A program made the position numbers and the translations under genes. A DNA stretch of 64,000 bases from Halomonas borealis (GTDB lineage Bacteria; Pseudomonadota; Gammaproteobacteria; Pseudomonadales; Halomonadaceae), in assembly GCF_004798905.1 (NCBI RefSeq), contig NZ_SDMO01000001.1, positions 186,001-250,000 of the forward strand, given 5' to 3'. The notes under the pieces were generated by a model. It saw nothing but the letters and a program-made list of their open reading frames with translations, had not been told where the DNA came from and searched no databases. Positions 1 to 7,767 of this stretch are shown here, in pieces (position 1 is the stretch's first letter; each line of letters begins with the position of its first letter).

Positions 1-1
1 G

Positions 2-121
2 GAGGACTCCGCTACGCTACGCACACCGCAGGACATCATGCCCAGCTACCTGTGGCTGATGGGCCCCGACAGCCGCGGCCACAGCGGTGAGCGTTTCGAC
101 GCCCAGCCACCCCGACAATAA
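2..121 (+). CDS. yciK: YciK-type short-chain dehydrogenase, C-terminal end only
   Basis: An open frame enters from the left edge and stops with TAA at 119-121, encoding the last 39 residues of a protein. The stretch TPQDIMPSYLWLMG, followed by DSRGHSGERFDAQP, closely matches the C-terminus of the E. coli YciK short-chain dehydrogenase as I remember it. YciK-type proteins are NAD(P)-dependent oxidoreductases of unclear substrate. In pseudomonads this gene neighbours ubiG and mupP, and those two genes lie next door here, but convergently on the minus strand. The catalytic part is outside the window. Confidence 0.75.
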   Translation, partial: EDSATLRTPQDIMPSYLWLMGPDSRGHSGERFDAQPPRQ

Positions 122-142
122 TCGGCGCCGACGGTACGATGT

Positions 143-175
143 ACGGGCCTCCCCACGCGGGGAGGCCCGTTTTTC
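143..175 (+). terminator. Rho-independent terminator after yciK
   Basis: A perfect GC-rich hairpin (arms ACGGGCCTCCCC and GGGGAGGCCCGT, sharing a small loop) is followed by a T5 run on the plus strand. It lies 22 nt after the yciK stop and before the convergent end of mupP. Confidence 0.85.
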
Positions 176-224
176 ATGCTCGCCAGGGCCGCGTCGTTGT
201 CGACTCGGCGAGACCGATGCTGGC

Positions 225-917
225 TCAGCGGGAGCTCGTTGCCTGGACGAGGTCCTGCGAGAGCGCCAGGCTCAGCGTATCGGCGTCGGCGAACCATAAG
301 TCTGCCGGCCATAGCCGGTAATCGTCGTCCTCGGCGATATAACCGTAGCCCACCGCCACGGCCGGCATGCCGGCCGCTCGGGCGGCCTGCATGTCGCGGT
401 GATGATCGCCGAGATACCAGCAGTCGCCGGGCGCCACGTCGAGGCGCCGTGCCGCCTCGAGCAGCGGTGCCGGGTCGGGTTTCTTGACCGGCAGGTCATC
501 GGCGCACAGCAAGGCCCCTGGCGTCAGGCCCAGGGCCTCGACCAGCGGCGCCGCGTAGGCACGCGGCTTGTTGGTGACGATGCCCCAGGGGCGACCGCTT
601 TCGCTCCACTCGTCGAGCAGGCGATCCAGCGGTGGGAAGACCCGGCTGTCGACGGCCACCGCCGCGCCGTAGGCGGCCAGCAGGAAGGCTCGCGCCTCGT
701 CATGGCCGGCGGTGTCGCGCTCGAGCCCGAGCGCCAGCGTGACCAGGGCGCTGCCGCCGTTAGAGACCTGGGCGCGGATCGCCGCGTAGGGCAGGGGCGC
801 GAGGCCATGATGACCACGCAACGCATTGGTAGCCCGCGCCAGATCCGGGGCGGTATCCACCAGGGTGCCATCGAGGTCGAAGAGCAGCGCGGCGGGGCCC
901 GGCCGTGGATGGCTCAT
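225..917 (-). CDS. mupP: HAD-family phosphatase, MupP/Gph type
   Basis: The 230-residue protein is a haloacid-dehalogenase phosphatase. Motif I (LFDLDGT, nucleophile Asp14 and Asp16) is at the N-terminus, motif II/III includes VTNKP, and motif IV is YLGDHHRD. The family includes phosphoglycolate phosphatase (Gph). In Pseudomonas the copy next to ubiG is MupP, the N-acetylmuramic acid 6-phosphate phosphatase of the cell-wall recycling bypass, so position favours MupP. The start at 917 overlaps the ubiG stop by ATGA, which implies translational coupling in a ubiG-mupP operon. The cytosolic phosphatase call is firm; the exact substrate is inferred from context. Confidence 0.8.
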   Translation of the reverse strand: MSHPRPGPAALLFDLDGTLVDTAPDLARATNALRGHHGLAPLPYAAIRAQVSNGGSALVTLALGLERDTAGHDEARAFLLAAYGAAVAVDSRVFPPLDRLLDEWSESGRPWGIVTNKPRAYAAPLVEALGLTPGALLCADDLPVKKPDPAPLLEAARRLDVAPGDCWYLGDHHRDMQAARAAGMPAVAVGYGYIAEDDDYRLWPADLWFADADTLSLALSQDLVQATSSR

Positions 918-1639
918 GAGGCCTCCCGCCGGCAATACATCAGGTAATTGACCGAGACATCGGTGGCCGACAGCCGGTAGCGGCGGGTCAGCGGCTGATA
1001 GGTCAGGCCGCTCTGTTCGCAGACCGTGAGCTCGGCCTCGCGGCACCAGGTGGCGAGCTCCGAGGGGCGGATGAACTTGGCGTAGTCATGGGTGCCACGC
1101 GGCAGCATGCGCAGCAGGTATTCGGCGCCCACGATCGCCAGCGCATAGGCCTTGGGATTGCGGTTGATGGTCGAGAAGAATACCTGGCCACCGGGCTTGA
1201 CCAGCCGCGTGCAGGCACGAATCACGGAGGCGGGGTCCGGCACGTGCTCGAGCATCTCCAGGCAGGTCACCACATCGAACTCGCCGGCATGGGCCTCGGC
1301 CATCGCCTCGACGCTGACCTGTCGATAGTCGACCGTCGCGCCGGTCTCCTCGGCGTGCAGGCGGGCCACCGCCAGCGGCGCCTCGCCCATGTCGATGCCG
1401 GTCACCTCGGCGCCGCGATGCGCCATGGCCTCGGCGAGGATACCGCCGCCACAGCCGACGTCGAGCACCCGGCGGCCGGCCAGCCCCGAGCGGGCGTCGA
1501 TGAAGTCGAGGCGCAACGGGTTGATCTCGTGCAGCGGCTTGAACTCGCCGCCGGTATCCCACCAGCGATGGGCCAGGGCCTCGAACTTGGCGATCTCCGC
1601 CGCGTCGACGTTGTCCGCTTGCGACTGGCTTGCCGTCAT
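914..1639 (-). CDS. ubiG: Ubiquinone biosynthesis O-methyltransferase UbiG
   Basis: The 241-residue protein is a class I SAM-dependent methyltransferase with the glycine-rich motif VLDVGCGGG at residues 59-67. Its N-terminus ([11 protein letters not shown], then [15 protein letters not shown]) is characteristic of UbiG, which carries out both O-methylations of ubiquinone biosynthesis. Length matches the E. coli enzyme. I placed the start at 1639 because a GGAGAG ribosome-binding site lies 5 nt upstream; a longer frame would add 11 residues without a site. It is first in the ubiG-mupP operon. Confidence 0.92.
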   Translation of the reverse strand: MTASQSQADNVDAAEIAKFEALAHRWWDTGGEFKPLHEINPLRLDFIDARSGLAGRRVLDVGCGGGILAEAMAHRGAEVTGIDMGEAPLAVARLHAEETGATVDYRQVSVEAMAEAHAGEFDVVTCLEMLEHVPDPASVIRACTRLVKPGGQVFFSTINRNPKAYALAIVGAEYLLRMLPRGTHDYAKFIRPSELATWCREAELTVCEQSGLTYQPLTRRYRLSATDVSVNYLMYCRREAS

Positions 1640-1778
1640 CTGTGCTCTCCGTCGGTGTCGCCAGTCTGCCACTGTAGCGAGACCGGCCTGATTCGGTATG
1701 ATGCCATTCTACTCGTTCCCGACGCGCTGGCCCATGCCTGCCACGCCGGGGCTCAATGCGACACGACAAGGACCGCCC

Positions 1779-2666
1779 ATGATTCGCAAGGCCGTACTGC
1801 CCGTCGCGGGCTTTGGCACTCGCTGCCTGCCCGCCTCCAAGGCCATTCCCAAGGAAATGATCACCATCGTCGATCGTCCGGTGATCCAGTACGTGGTGCA
1901 GGAGGCCGTCGAGGCCGGCATTCGCGATATCGTGCTGGTGACCCACGCGAGCAAGAGTGCCATCGAGAACCACTTCGACAAGCACTTCGAGCTCGAGGCG
2001 AGCCTCGAGGCCAAGGGCAAGCACGAGCTGCTCGAGGAGCTGCGCTCGATCGTCCCGGACGACGTCAACATCATCAGCGTCCGCCAGCCCGAGCCGTTGG
2101 GCCTCGGCCACGCGGTGCTCTGCGCGCGCCCGGTGATCGGCGACGACGAGCCCTTCGCCGTGCTGCTGCCCGACGTGCTGGTCGACGGCGACCAGCCGCG
2201 CAACGACCTGGCCGGCATGGTCGAAGCCTTCGAGGCCAGCGGCCGTAGCCAGTTGATGGTCGAGGAAGTCCCCCATGAACGGGTCGACAAGTACGGCATC
2301 GTGGCCCCCGAGGGTGAGCCCCCGGCGGCGGGGCAGGCCGCACCCCTGGCCGGGCTGGTCGAGAAGCCCGCGGTGGACGAGGCGCCTTCCGATCTGGCGG
2401 TGATCGGCCGCTACGCGCTGCCCGGCGCCATCTTCCCGCTGCTCGCCGAGACGCCCCCCGGTGCCGGCGACGAGATCCAGCTGACCGATGCCATCGAGAC
2501 GCTACGCCAGCAGGATGGCGTCGACGCCTGGCGCATGCGCGGACGCACCTATGATTGCGGCCACCAGCTCGGCTATCTGGAGGCGATCCTCGCCTACGGC
2601 CGTCGCCATGAACGTTACGGTGCCGGCTTCCGTGAGCTGCTGAGCCGCTACAGCGGCGAGGAGTGA
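1779..2666 (+). CDS. galU: UTP-glucose-1-phosphate uridylyltransferase GalU
   Basis: The 295-residue protein makes UDP-glucose from UTP and glucose 1-phosphate. The nucleotidyltransferase signature (VAGFGTRCLPASKAIPKEM) sits at the N-terminus, and the GalU stretches YVVQEAVEAGI, DDEPFAVLLPD, GLVEKP and GDEIQLTDAI follow in order. An AAGGA site precedes the chosen ATG; an upstream in-frame ATG would add 27 residues that do not resemble GalU. The dehydrogenase-like gene starts 3 nt after its stop, so the two are almost certainly co-transcribed for nucleotide-sugar supply. Confidence 0.93.
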   Translation: MIRKAVLPVAGFGTRCLPASKAIPKEMITIVDRPVIQYVVQEAVEAGIRDIVLVTHASKSAIENHFDKHFELEASLEAKGKHELLEELRSIVPDDVNIISVRQPEPLGLGHAVLCARPVIGDDEPFAVLLPDVLVDGDQPRNDLAGMVEAFEASGRSQLMVEEVPHERVDKYGIVAPEGEPPAAGQAAPLAGLVEKPAVDEAPSDLAVIGRYALPGAIFPLLAETPPGAGDEIQLTDAIETLRQQDGVDAWRMRGRTYDCGHQLGYLEAILAYGRRHERYGAGFRELLSRYSGEE

Positions 2667-2669
2667 GCG

Positions 2670-3959
2670 ATGCGCGTCCTGGTTCACGGCAGTGAGCTGG
2701 CCGCCGCCACCGCGGCGGCGGCGCTGGCATCGGTCGGCCACCGGGTGACCTGGTGGCCCGATGCCAGCGCCGACTGGTCGACCCTGTCCGCGAGCGGCTG
2801 GCTTGCCAGTGAGCCGCAGCTGATGGCACGCCTGGAAGAGGGCGTCGAACAGGGGCACTTGAAGGTGCTCAGCGCCGACGAGCGGGCCAGCGGCGATGGC
2901 TTCGAGGTGCTGTGGCTGGCCCTGTCGCCGGAGCAGCGCGAGGCAGCGCGGGGCATCGTGACGGAGCTCTCATCGCGGCTGACCCCGGAGGCCGTGCTGG
3001 TCAACAACTCGACCTTCCCGGTCGGCGAGACCGACCGCCTGGCCGCCTGCCTGGGCAACGGCCGGCGGGCCGTGGCGCTGGCCGACCTGCTCGAGGAAGG
3101 GCGGGCCTGGGAGACCTTCACCCGGCCGTCGCGCTGGCTGCTCGGCTGCGACGACCATGATGCCGAGCGGCAGGTGCGCGAGCTGCTGCGTGCCTTCAAT
3201 CGGCGCCATGAGGTCTTCCAGCGCATGCCGCGGCGCGCCGCCGAGCTGACCAAGCTGGCCATCAACGGCATGTTGGCCACCCGCATCAGCTACATGAACG
3301 AGATCGCCGGCCTCGCCGACACCCTGGGGGTGGACGTCGAGCATGTCCGCGAAGGCATGGGCGCCGACACCCGCATCGGCTACGAGTACCTCTATCCCGG
3401 CTGTGGCTTCGGCGGCCCCAGTTTCTCCCGCGACCTGATGCGCCTGGCCGATGTTCAGTCGGCCAGCGGCCGCCACTCGGCGCTGCTCGACCAGGTGCTG
3501 GACATCAACGAGCACAAGAAGGAGACGCTTTTCCGTAAGCTGTGGGCGCATTACCACGGCCGGCTGGAAGGCAAGGTCGTGGCCATCTGGGGGGCGGCCT
3601 TCAAACCGGGCACGGCGCGCATCGATCATGCACCGGTGCTGACGCTGCTGCGCGCTCTCTGGGCCCAGGGCGTACGCGTACGGCTGCATGATCCCGCCGC
3701 CATCGAGGCGCTACGCGAACGGCTCGGCGAGCACCCGCTCCTCGAGCTGTTCGACGGCGATCCGGACGAGGCCCTGGAAGGGGCCGATGCCCTGATGCTG
3801 GTCACCGAGTGGAAGGCCTACTGGAACCCGGATTGGCCGCGGCTGGCATCACGCCTGGCGGGTAAGCTGCTGCTCGACGGCCGCAATATCTATGACCCGA
3901 CGCATGTGGCAAGCATGGGGCTGCAGTATCGGGGGATCGGCCGCCGTGCCGATCCTTGA
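2670..3959 (+). CDS. UDP-glucose dehydrogenase-like protein with degenerate active site
   Basis: The 429-residue protein has the full layout of a UDP-glucose/GDP-mannose dehydrogenase: N-terminal Rossmann-like region, central TKLAINGMLATRISYMNE helix, GCGFGGPSFSRDL segment, and C-terminal domain with WGAAFKPGT. Several functional residues are changed. The dinucleotide loop reads HGSELAA instead of GxGxxG. The position normally holding the catalytic cysteine (in GGSCFPKD) is Ser251. The usual PEF glutamate aligns with Asp139. Lys195, Asn199 and Asp255 are kept. In the C-terminal domain the usual RESP stretch reads IDHAP. It follows galU directly, fitting UDP-glucose metabolism, but normal NAD-dependent oxidation to UDP-glucuronate is doubtful. 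It could be a regulatory or repurposed paralogue. Confidence 0.75.
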   Translation: MRVLVHGSELAAATAAAALASVGHRVTWWPDASADWSTLSASGWLASEPQLMARLEEGVEQGHLKVLSADERASGDGFEVLWLALSPEQREAARGIVTELSSRLTPEAVLVNNSTFPVGETDRLAACLGNGRRAVALADLLEEGRAWETFTRPSRWLLGCDDHDAERQVRELLRAFNRRHEVFQRMPRRAAELTKLAINGMLATRISYMNEIAGLADTLGVDVEHVREGMGADTRIGYEYLYPGCGFGGPSFSRDLMRLADVQSASGRHSALLDQVLDINEHKKETLFRKLWAHYHGRLEGKVVAIWGAAFKPGTARIDHAPVLTLLRALWAQGVRVRLHDPAAIEALRERLGEHPLLELFDGDPDEALEGADALMLVTEWKAYWNPDWPRLASRLAGKLLLDGRNIYDPTHVASMGLQYRGIGRRADP

Positions 3960-4114
3960 GTCAGCTCGATTGGCTGCTGCGCTCGATAGCCTGGTCGCCG
4001 GCGGCACTCGCTATCCTCATGTAGCGGGCGACACTCTGGTAGCTGCGGTCGACCAGCCTCTCCACGCTCGCGACGTAAAACGATGCCGACTCGCTGAATC
4101 CGGGGCCTGAAAAC

Positions 4115-4145
4115 AAAACGGCCTCGCCAGAAGGCGGGGCCGTTT
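4115..4145 (-). terminator. Bidirectional terminator between the dehydrogenase-like gene and sodB
   Basis: Arms AACGGCCTCGCC and GGCGGGGCCGTT form a 12-bp stem (one G-U) with a 4-nt loop. The A-rich flank at 4111-4118 gives a T-rich tail on the minus strand, so it most clearly ends sodB transcripts; TTT on the plus side may serve the upstream operon. The rest of 3960-4168 shows no convincing gene. Confidence 0.75.
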
Positions 4146-4168
4146 ATCGTTCGCGAGTCCGGGTCGGA

Positions 4169-4747
4169 TCAGGCGAAGTTCTGGGCGACGAAGTCCCAGT
4201 TCAGCACCTTCCAGACGTTCTCGAGGTACTTCGGACGCGCGTTACGGTAGTCGATGTAGTAGGCGTGTTCCCACACATCGATGGTCAGCAGCGGGGTCTG
4301 GCCGTGGGCGACCGGGGTGTCGGCGTTGCTGGTGTTGACGATGTCGACGCCGCCATCCTCGGTCTTGATCAGCCAGGTCCAGCCGGAACCGAAGTTGCCC
4401 GCCGCCTGGGCGTTGAAGGTTTCCTTGAACTTGTCGAAGGAACCGAACTTGGCGTTGATGGCCTCGGCCAGGGCGCCGGTCGGCTCACCGCCGCCATTCG
4501 GCGACAGGCAGTGCCAGTAGAAGGTGTGGTTCCAGACCTGTGCCGCCTGGTTGAACAGGCCGCCGGAAGCGGACTTGATGATCTCTTCCAGGGACTTGTC
4601 GGCGTTCTCGGTGCCGTCGGTCAGCTCGTTGAGCTTGTTGACGTAGGTCTGATGGTGCTTGCCGTAGTGATACTCCAGGGTCTCGGCGGAGATGTGCGGC
4701 TCCAGGGCGTTCTTCTCGTACGGCAGTGCGGGCAGTTCGAATGCCAT
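4169..4747 (-). CDS. sodB: Iron superoxide dismutase
   Basis: The 192-residue protein converts superoxide to peroxide and oxygen. All four metal ligands are present: His27, His74, Asp157 and His161 (in [11 protein letters not shown]). The stretch [17 protein letters not shown] carries the glutamine placed as in iron enzymes rather than manganese ones. There is no signal peptide, so it is cytosolic. An AGGAG site lies just upstream of the ATG. It is monocistronic, with its own terminator downstream. Confidence 0.95.
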   Translation of the reverse strand: MAFELPALPYEKNALEPHISAETLEYHYGKHHQTYVNKLNELTDGTENADKSLEEIIKSASGGLFNQAAQVWNHTFYWHCLSPNGGGEPTGALAEAINAKFGSFDKFKETFNAQAAGNFGSGWTWLIKTEDGGVDIVNTSNADTPVAHGQTPLLTIDVWEHAYYIDYRNARPKYLENVWKVLNWDFVAQNFA

Positions 4748-5018
4748 TATCGTTTCTCCTCATTGCTGATCATGGGTCGGCGACCCATGGTGTGCCAGTG
4801 CGCTGGGGGAGTGCAAGGTCGCTGTCGGCTCGAATCGGCCGTGCCCGTTCGCTCCCTCGATAAAAAACCGTACACTATCAGTATGCTGTGCCAATCCGGT
4901 CACGGCATCATATCACCCGGTTTGGGGTCCGCCAATTCGCTGACTGGGACCCGCACCGGGCCGCGTGCCGGCGAGACGGCCGGCAGGACGCCGACACGCA
5001 ACGCGCAAGGAGACCCTC

Positions 5019-5789
5019 ATGGCAGAGCGCCCGGAAGACAGCCGGCAGCCACGCCCAATCGTGCCGGACCCGGATGCCAGCCTGGCCGGGCACCACCGGC
5101 CACATGCCTCGCCGCGGGCGGCCATCTGGCCCCTGTGGCTGTTGATCCTGTTACTCGTTGCGGCATTGATCGGACTGGCGGCGGCGGGTTGGCTGGAGCG
5201 CCAACGCCTGGAACAGCGACTGGTTCAGCTCAACGGTGAGATCTCCAACGTGCACGCCCGATTCGATGCCTCGGAGGGGCGGGGCGACGTGTTATCGGAC
5301 CTGCAAGCGCGCCTCGATGAACTCGAGGGGCAGGGCGAAGCCATGGACGCCCGGCTGAAAACATGGCGCGCCGAGCGGCTGACGCCGTTGGCCGATACGC
5401 AGGCCGAGCTTCAGGCACGGCTCGCGACCCTCGCCGAGGACGGCGAAGTACGGGCCGACACCCTTGCCGCGGTGCGCGATTCCATGGATGCCCTGGAGAC
5501 CGCCAGCCGCGAGGGGCAGGCCGCACTCACCGAGCGCCTGGCGGCCCTGGAAACCGCTCACCAGGGACAGGCCGAACGCCGTGAAGCCCTGGCCTCGCGG
5601 CTCGACGAGGCCACACAGACCCTATCGACCCTCGACACCGACGTTGAAGCTCTGGCGACGGCGCGCGATGATGATCATCAACAAACGGCCGATCTCGAGG
5701 AACGCCTCGGGGACATGCAGGCCGAATTGAGGGAACTCCGCCAGTCACAGCTGGCCATCAACGCCCGGCTCGAAGCGCTGCGGCAATGA
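5019..5789 (+). CDS. Single-pass membrane protein with long coiled coil
   Basis: I do not recognise a named family. The 256-residue product has a Pro-rich cytosolic N-terminus (1-33), one transmembrane helix (about 36-57), then an almost continuous Glu/Gln/Ala/Arg-rich coiled coil to the C-terminus, with repeating LExRLAxLE-type heptads. The start at 5019 follows AAGGAGA; an upstream in-frame ATG has no site. It ends 30 nt before tamA, so it may be the first gene of a tamA-tamB-msrA operon and could act in the envelope, perhaps as a periplasmic spacer or scaffold. That role is inference. Confidence 0.7.
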   Translation: MAERPEDSRQPRPIVPDPDASLAGHHRPHASPRAAIWPLWLLILLLVAALIGLAAAGWLERQRLEQRLVQLNGEISNVHARFDASEGRGDVLSDLQARLDELEGQGEAMDARLKTWRAERLTPLADTQAELQARLATLAEDGEVRADTLAAVRDSMDALETASREGQAALTERLAALETAHQGQAERREALASRLDEATQTLSTLDTDVEALATARDDDHQQTADLEERLGDMQAELRELRQSQLAINARLEALRQ

Positions 5790-5819
5790 CAGGACGCCGG
5801 CCAGGGAAGCCACGCCATC

Positions 5820-7682
5820 ATGGATAAGTGTTTCATCAAGCACCTCTCGCTCGCCTCGCTGGTGGCCTGCTTCGCCGCCCCCGGGGCGGCGCTGGCCATG
5901 GACGCGAGCATCGAGGGTATCGACGGCGCACCGGCCGACAATCTCGAGGTCTATCTCGATGGTCTAGAGGCCGACCAGTACTCGCCGCAGCGACTCAAGG
6001 CGGAAATCCAACGTCTCGCCCAGGAATCCCTCAAGGTCTATGGGTACTATGAGCCGACACTCGAGATCGCCTTCGACGATCCTGAGGCGCCCAGCGCGGT
6101 GACCCTCGACGTCGACCCCGGCGAGCCGGTGCGCATCGAGCGTCTCGGCTTCCGTCTGGCCGGCGACGCCGCCGAGGATCCGCCGTTCCGCGCGGCTATC
6201 GCCGGCTATCCCCAGGAGGAGGGCGAGGTCCTGCTTCACGCCCCCTTCGATGCCCTGCGTAGCCAGCTCTCGGGGCTCGCCCTGTCGCGTGGCTATTTCG
6301 ACTGGAGCTTCACCGAGCGACGCATGGAGATCCGCCCCTGGGATCACAGCGCTCGCCTGTCACTGGCCCTGGATAGCGGTCCTCGCCACCGCTTCGGGCC
6401 GATCCACTTCCGCGGCCAACACATCGAGACCGAACGACTCGAGGCCCTGGCCCCCTTCAGCGAAGGGCAGCCGTATCTGGCCGGTGACATCGCCACCTTC
6501 AACCAACGGCTCGGCCAGACCGAGTGGTTCTCCTCGGTCGGCGTGCGTCCCCAGTTGGATGCCGGAGTACGCGAACTGGCCCTGCCGCCGCCGCGCCGGG
6601 ATTTCTTGCAGGCCCTGGACGTGGCGGGGCTGCCACCGGCGCCGGCCCCCATGCCTCGCCTGAGCGCCGAGGCGCTCACCGCGGCCAACGACCTCCGCGC
6701 GCCGGCGGTGCCCGAAGTTCCCATCGAGGTGACGCTCACCCCGGCCGACCGTCACCAGTTCGAGGTAGGCGTCGGCTTCGCCACCGACGTCGGCCCCCGT
6801 ACACGCTTCTCCTGGGACCAGCCCTGGGTCAATCGCTACGGCCACAGCCTCAACCACGACCTGTATCTCTCCGCGCCGGAGCAGGAATTCAGCGGCGTCT
6901 ATACCATGCCGCTCGAGGACCCGCGACGCGATAGCTACCGCCTGCAGTATGGCCTGCGCAACGAGGACAACGAGGATACCGAGAGCCTCGAGGCCAGCGT
7001 GGAATTCGGCCGTCGCTGGCAGTTCGACAACGCCTGGGAACAGATCGTCTACCTGCGTGCCACCTACGAGGACTTCACCCAGGCGGACGAAGACAACCAA
7101 GTGTTACTGCTCTATCCCGGCGTACGCTGGACACGGACCCGCTCGCGCAACCCGACCTTCCCCACCTGGGGGGATCGTCAGCAGATCACCCTGCAATACT
7201 CCAGCGAGGCCTGGGGCTCGTCGGCCGAATTCCTGCGCATGAAGGCCGACTCCCAGTGGATCCGCAGCCTGGGCGAGAATTATCGTTTCGTGGGGCGCGT
7301 CGGCGCGGGCAGCGTCGTCACCGACGATTTCGGCGACATTCCCCCGTCGCTGCGCTTCTTCACCGGCGGCGACAACAGCGTGCGCGGCTACGGTTATGAA
7401 TCGCTGTCCCCCGAAGACGACGAGGGCCAGCTGACCGGCGGCGAACAGCGCCTGGTCGCCAGCGTCGAGGCTCAGCGGCGGTTGACCGGCAAGTGGTGGC
7501 TGGCGGGTTTCGTCGATGTCGGCGATGCCTTCACCGACTGGTGGCCCCAGGAGCTGAACACCGGCGCCGGCCTGGGCCTACGCTGGATATCGCCGGTGGG
7601 GCCGATTCGCCTCGATGTCGCCCATCCCTTCGACAATGAGGACGCCTTCCGCCTGCACTTCGCCATCGGCCCGGAATTCTGA
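5820..7682 (+). CDS. tamA: Outer-membrane translocation and assembly protein TamA
   Basis: The 620-residue Omp85-family protein starts with a signal peptide (about 1-26, ending AALA). POTRA-like domains follow to about residue 240, then a C-terminal beta-barrel that ends in phenylalanine (FAIGPEF). The barrel contains the conserved late motifs FFTGGDNSVRGY and GLRWISPVGPIRLDVAHP. TamA sits in the outer membrane and works with the inner-membrane-anchored TamB, which is encoded next. TamAB has been linked to autotransporter insertion and phospholipid transport. Confidence 0.92.
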   Translation: MDKCFIKHLSLASLVACFAAPGAALAMDASIEGIDGAPADNLEVYLDGLEADQYSPQRLKAEIQRLAQESLKVYGYYEPTLEIAFDDPEAPSAVTLDVDPGEPVRIERLGFRLAGDAAEDPPFRAAIAGYPQEEGEVLLHAPFDALRSQLSGLALSRGYFDWSFTERRMEIRPWDHSARLSLALDSGPRHRFGPIHFRGQHIETERLEALAPFSEGQPYLAGDIATFNQRLGQTEWFSSVGVRPQLDAGVRELALPPPRRDFLQALDVAGLPPAPAPMPRLSAEALTAANDLRAPAVPEVPIEVTLTPADRHQFEVGVGFATDVGPRTRFSWDQPWVNRYGHSLNHDLYLSAPEQEFSGVYTMPLEDPRRDSYRLQYGLRNEDNEDTESLEASVEFGRRWQFDNAWEQIVYLRATYEDFTQADEDNQVLLLYPGVRWTRTRSRNPTFPTWGDRQQITLQYSSEAWGSSAEFLRMKADSQWIRSLGENYRFVGRVGAGSVVTDDFGDIPPSLRFFTGGDNSVRGYGYESLSPEDDEGQLTGGEQRLVASVEAQRRLTGKWWLAGFVDVGDAFTDWWPQELNTGAGLGLRWISPVGPIRLDVAHPFDNEDAFRLHFAIGPEF

Positions 7683-7767
7683 GCAAGGGGCTCATCATCA
7701 TCACCGTTCACCCCGTGCGTCGGGGCCGCCCCAGGCCCCGGACGCCGAGCCTGCGAGAGTCATCATC

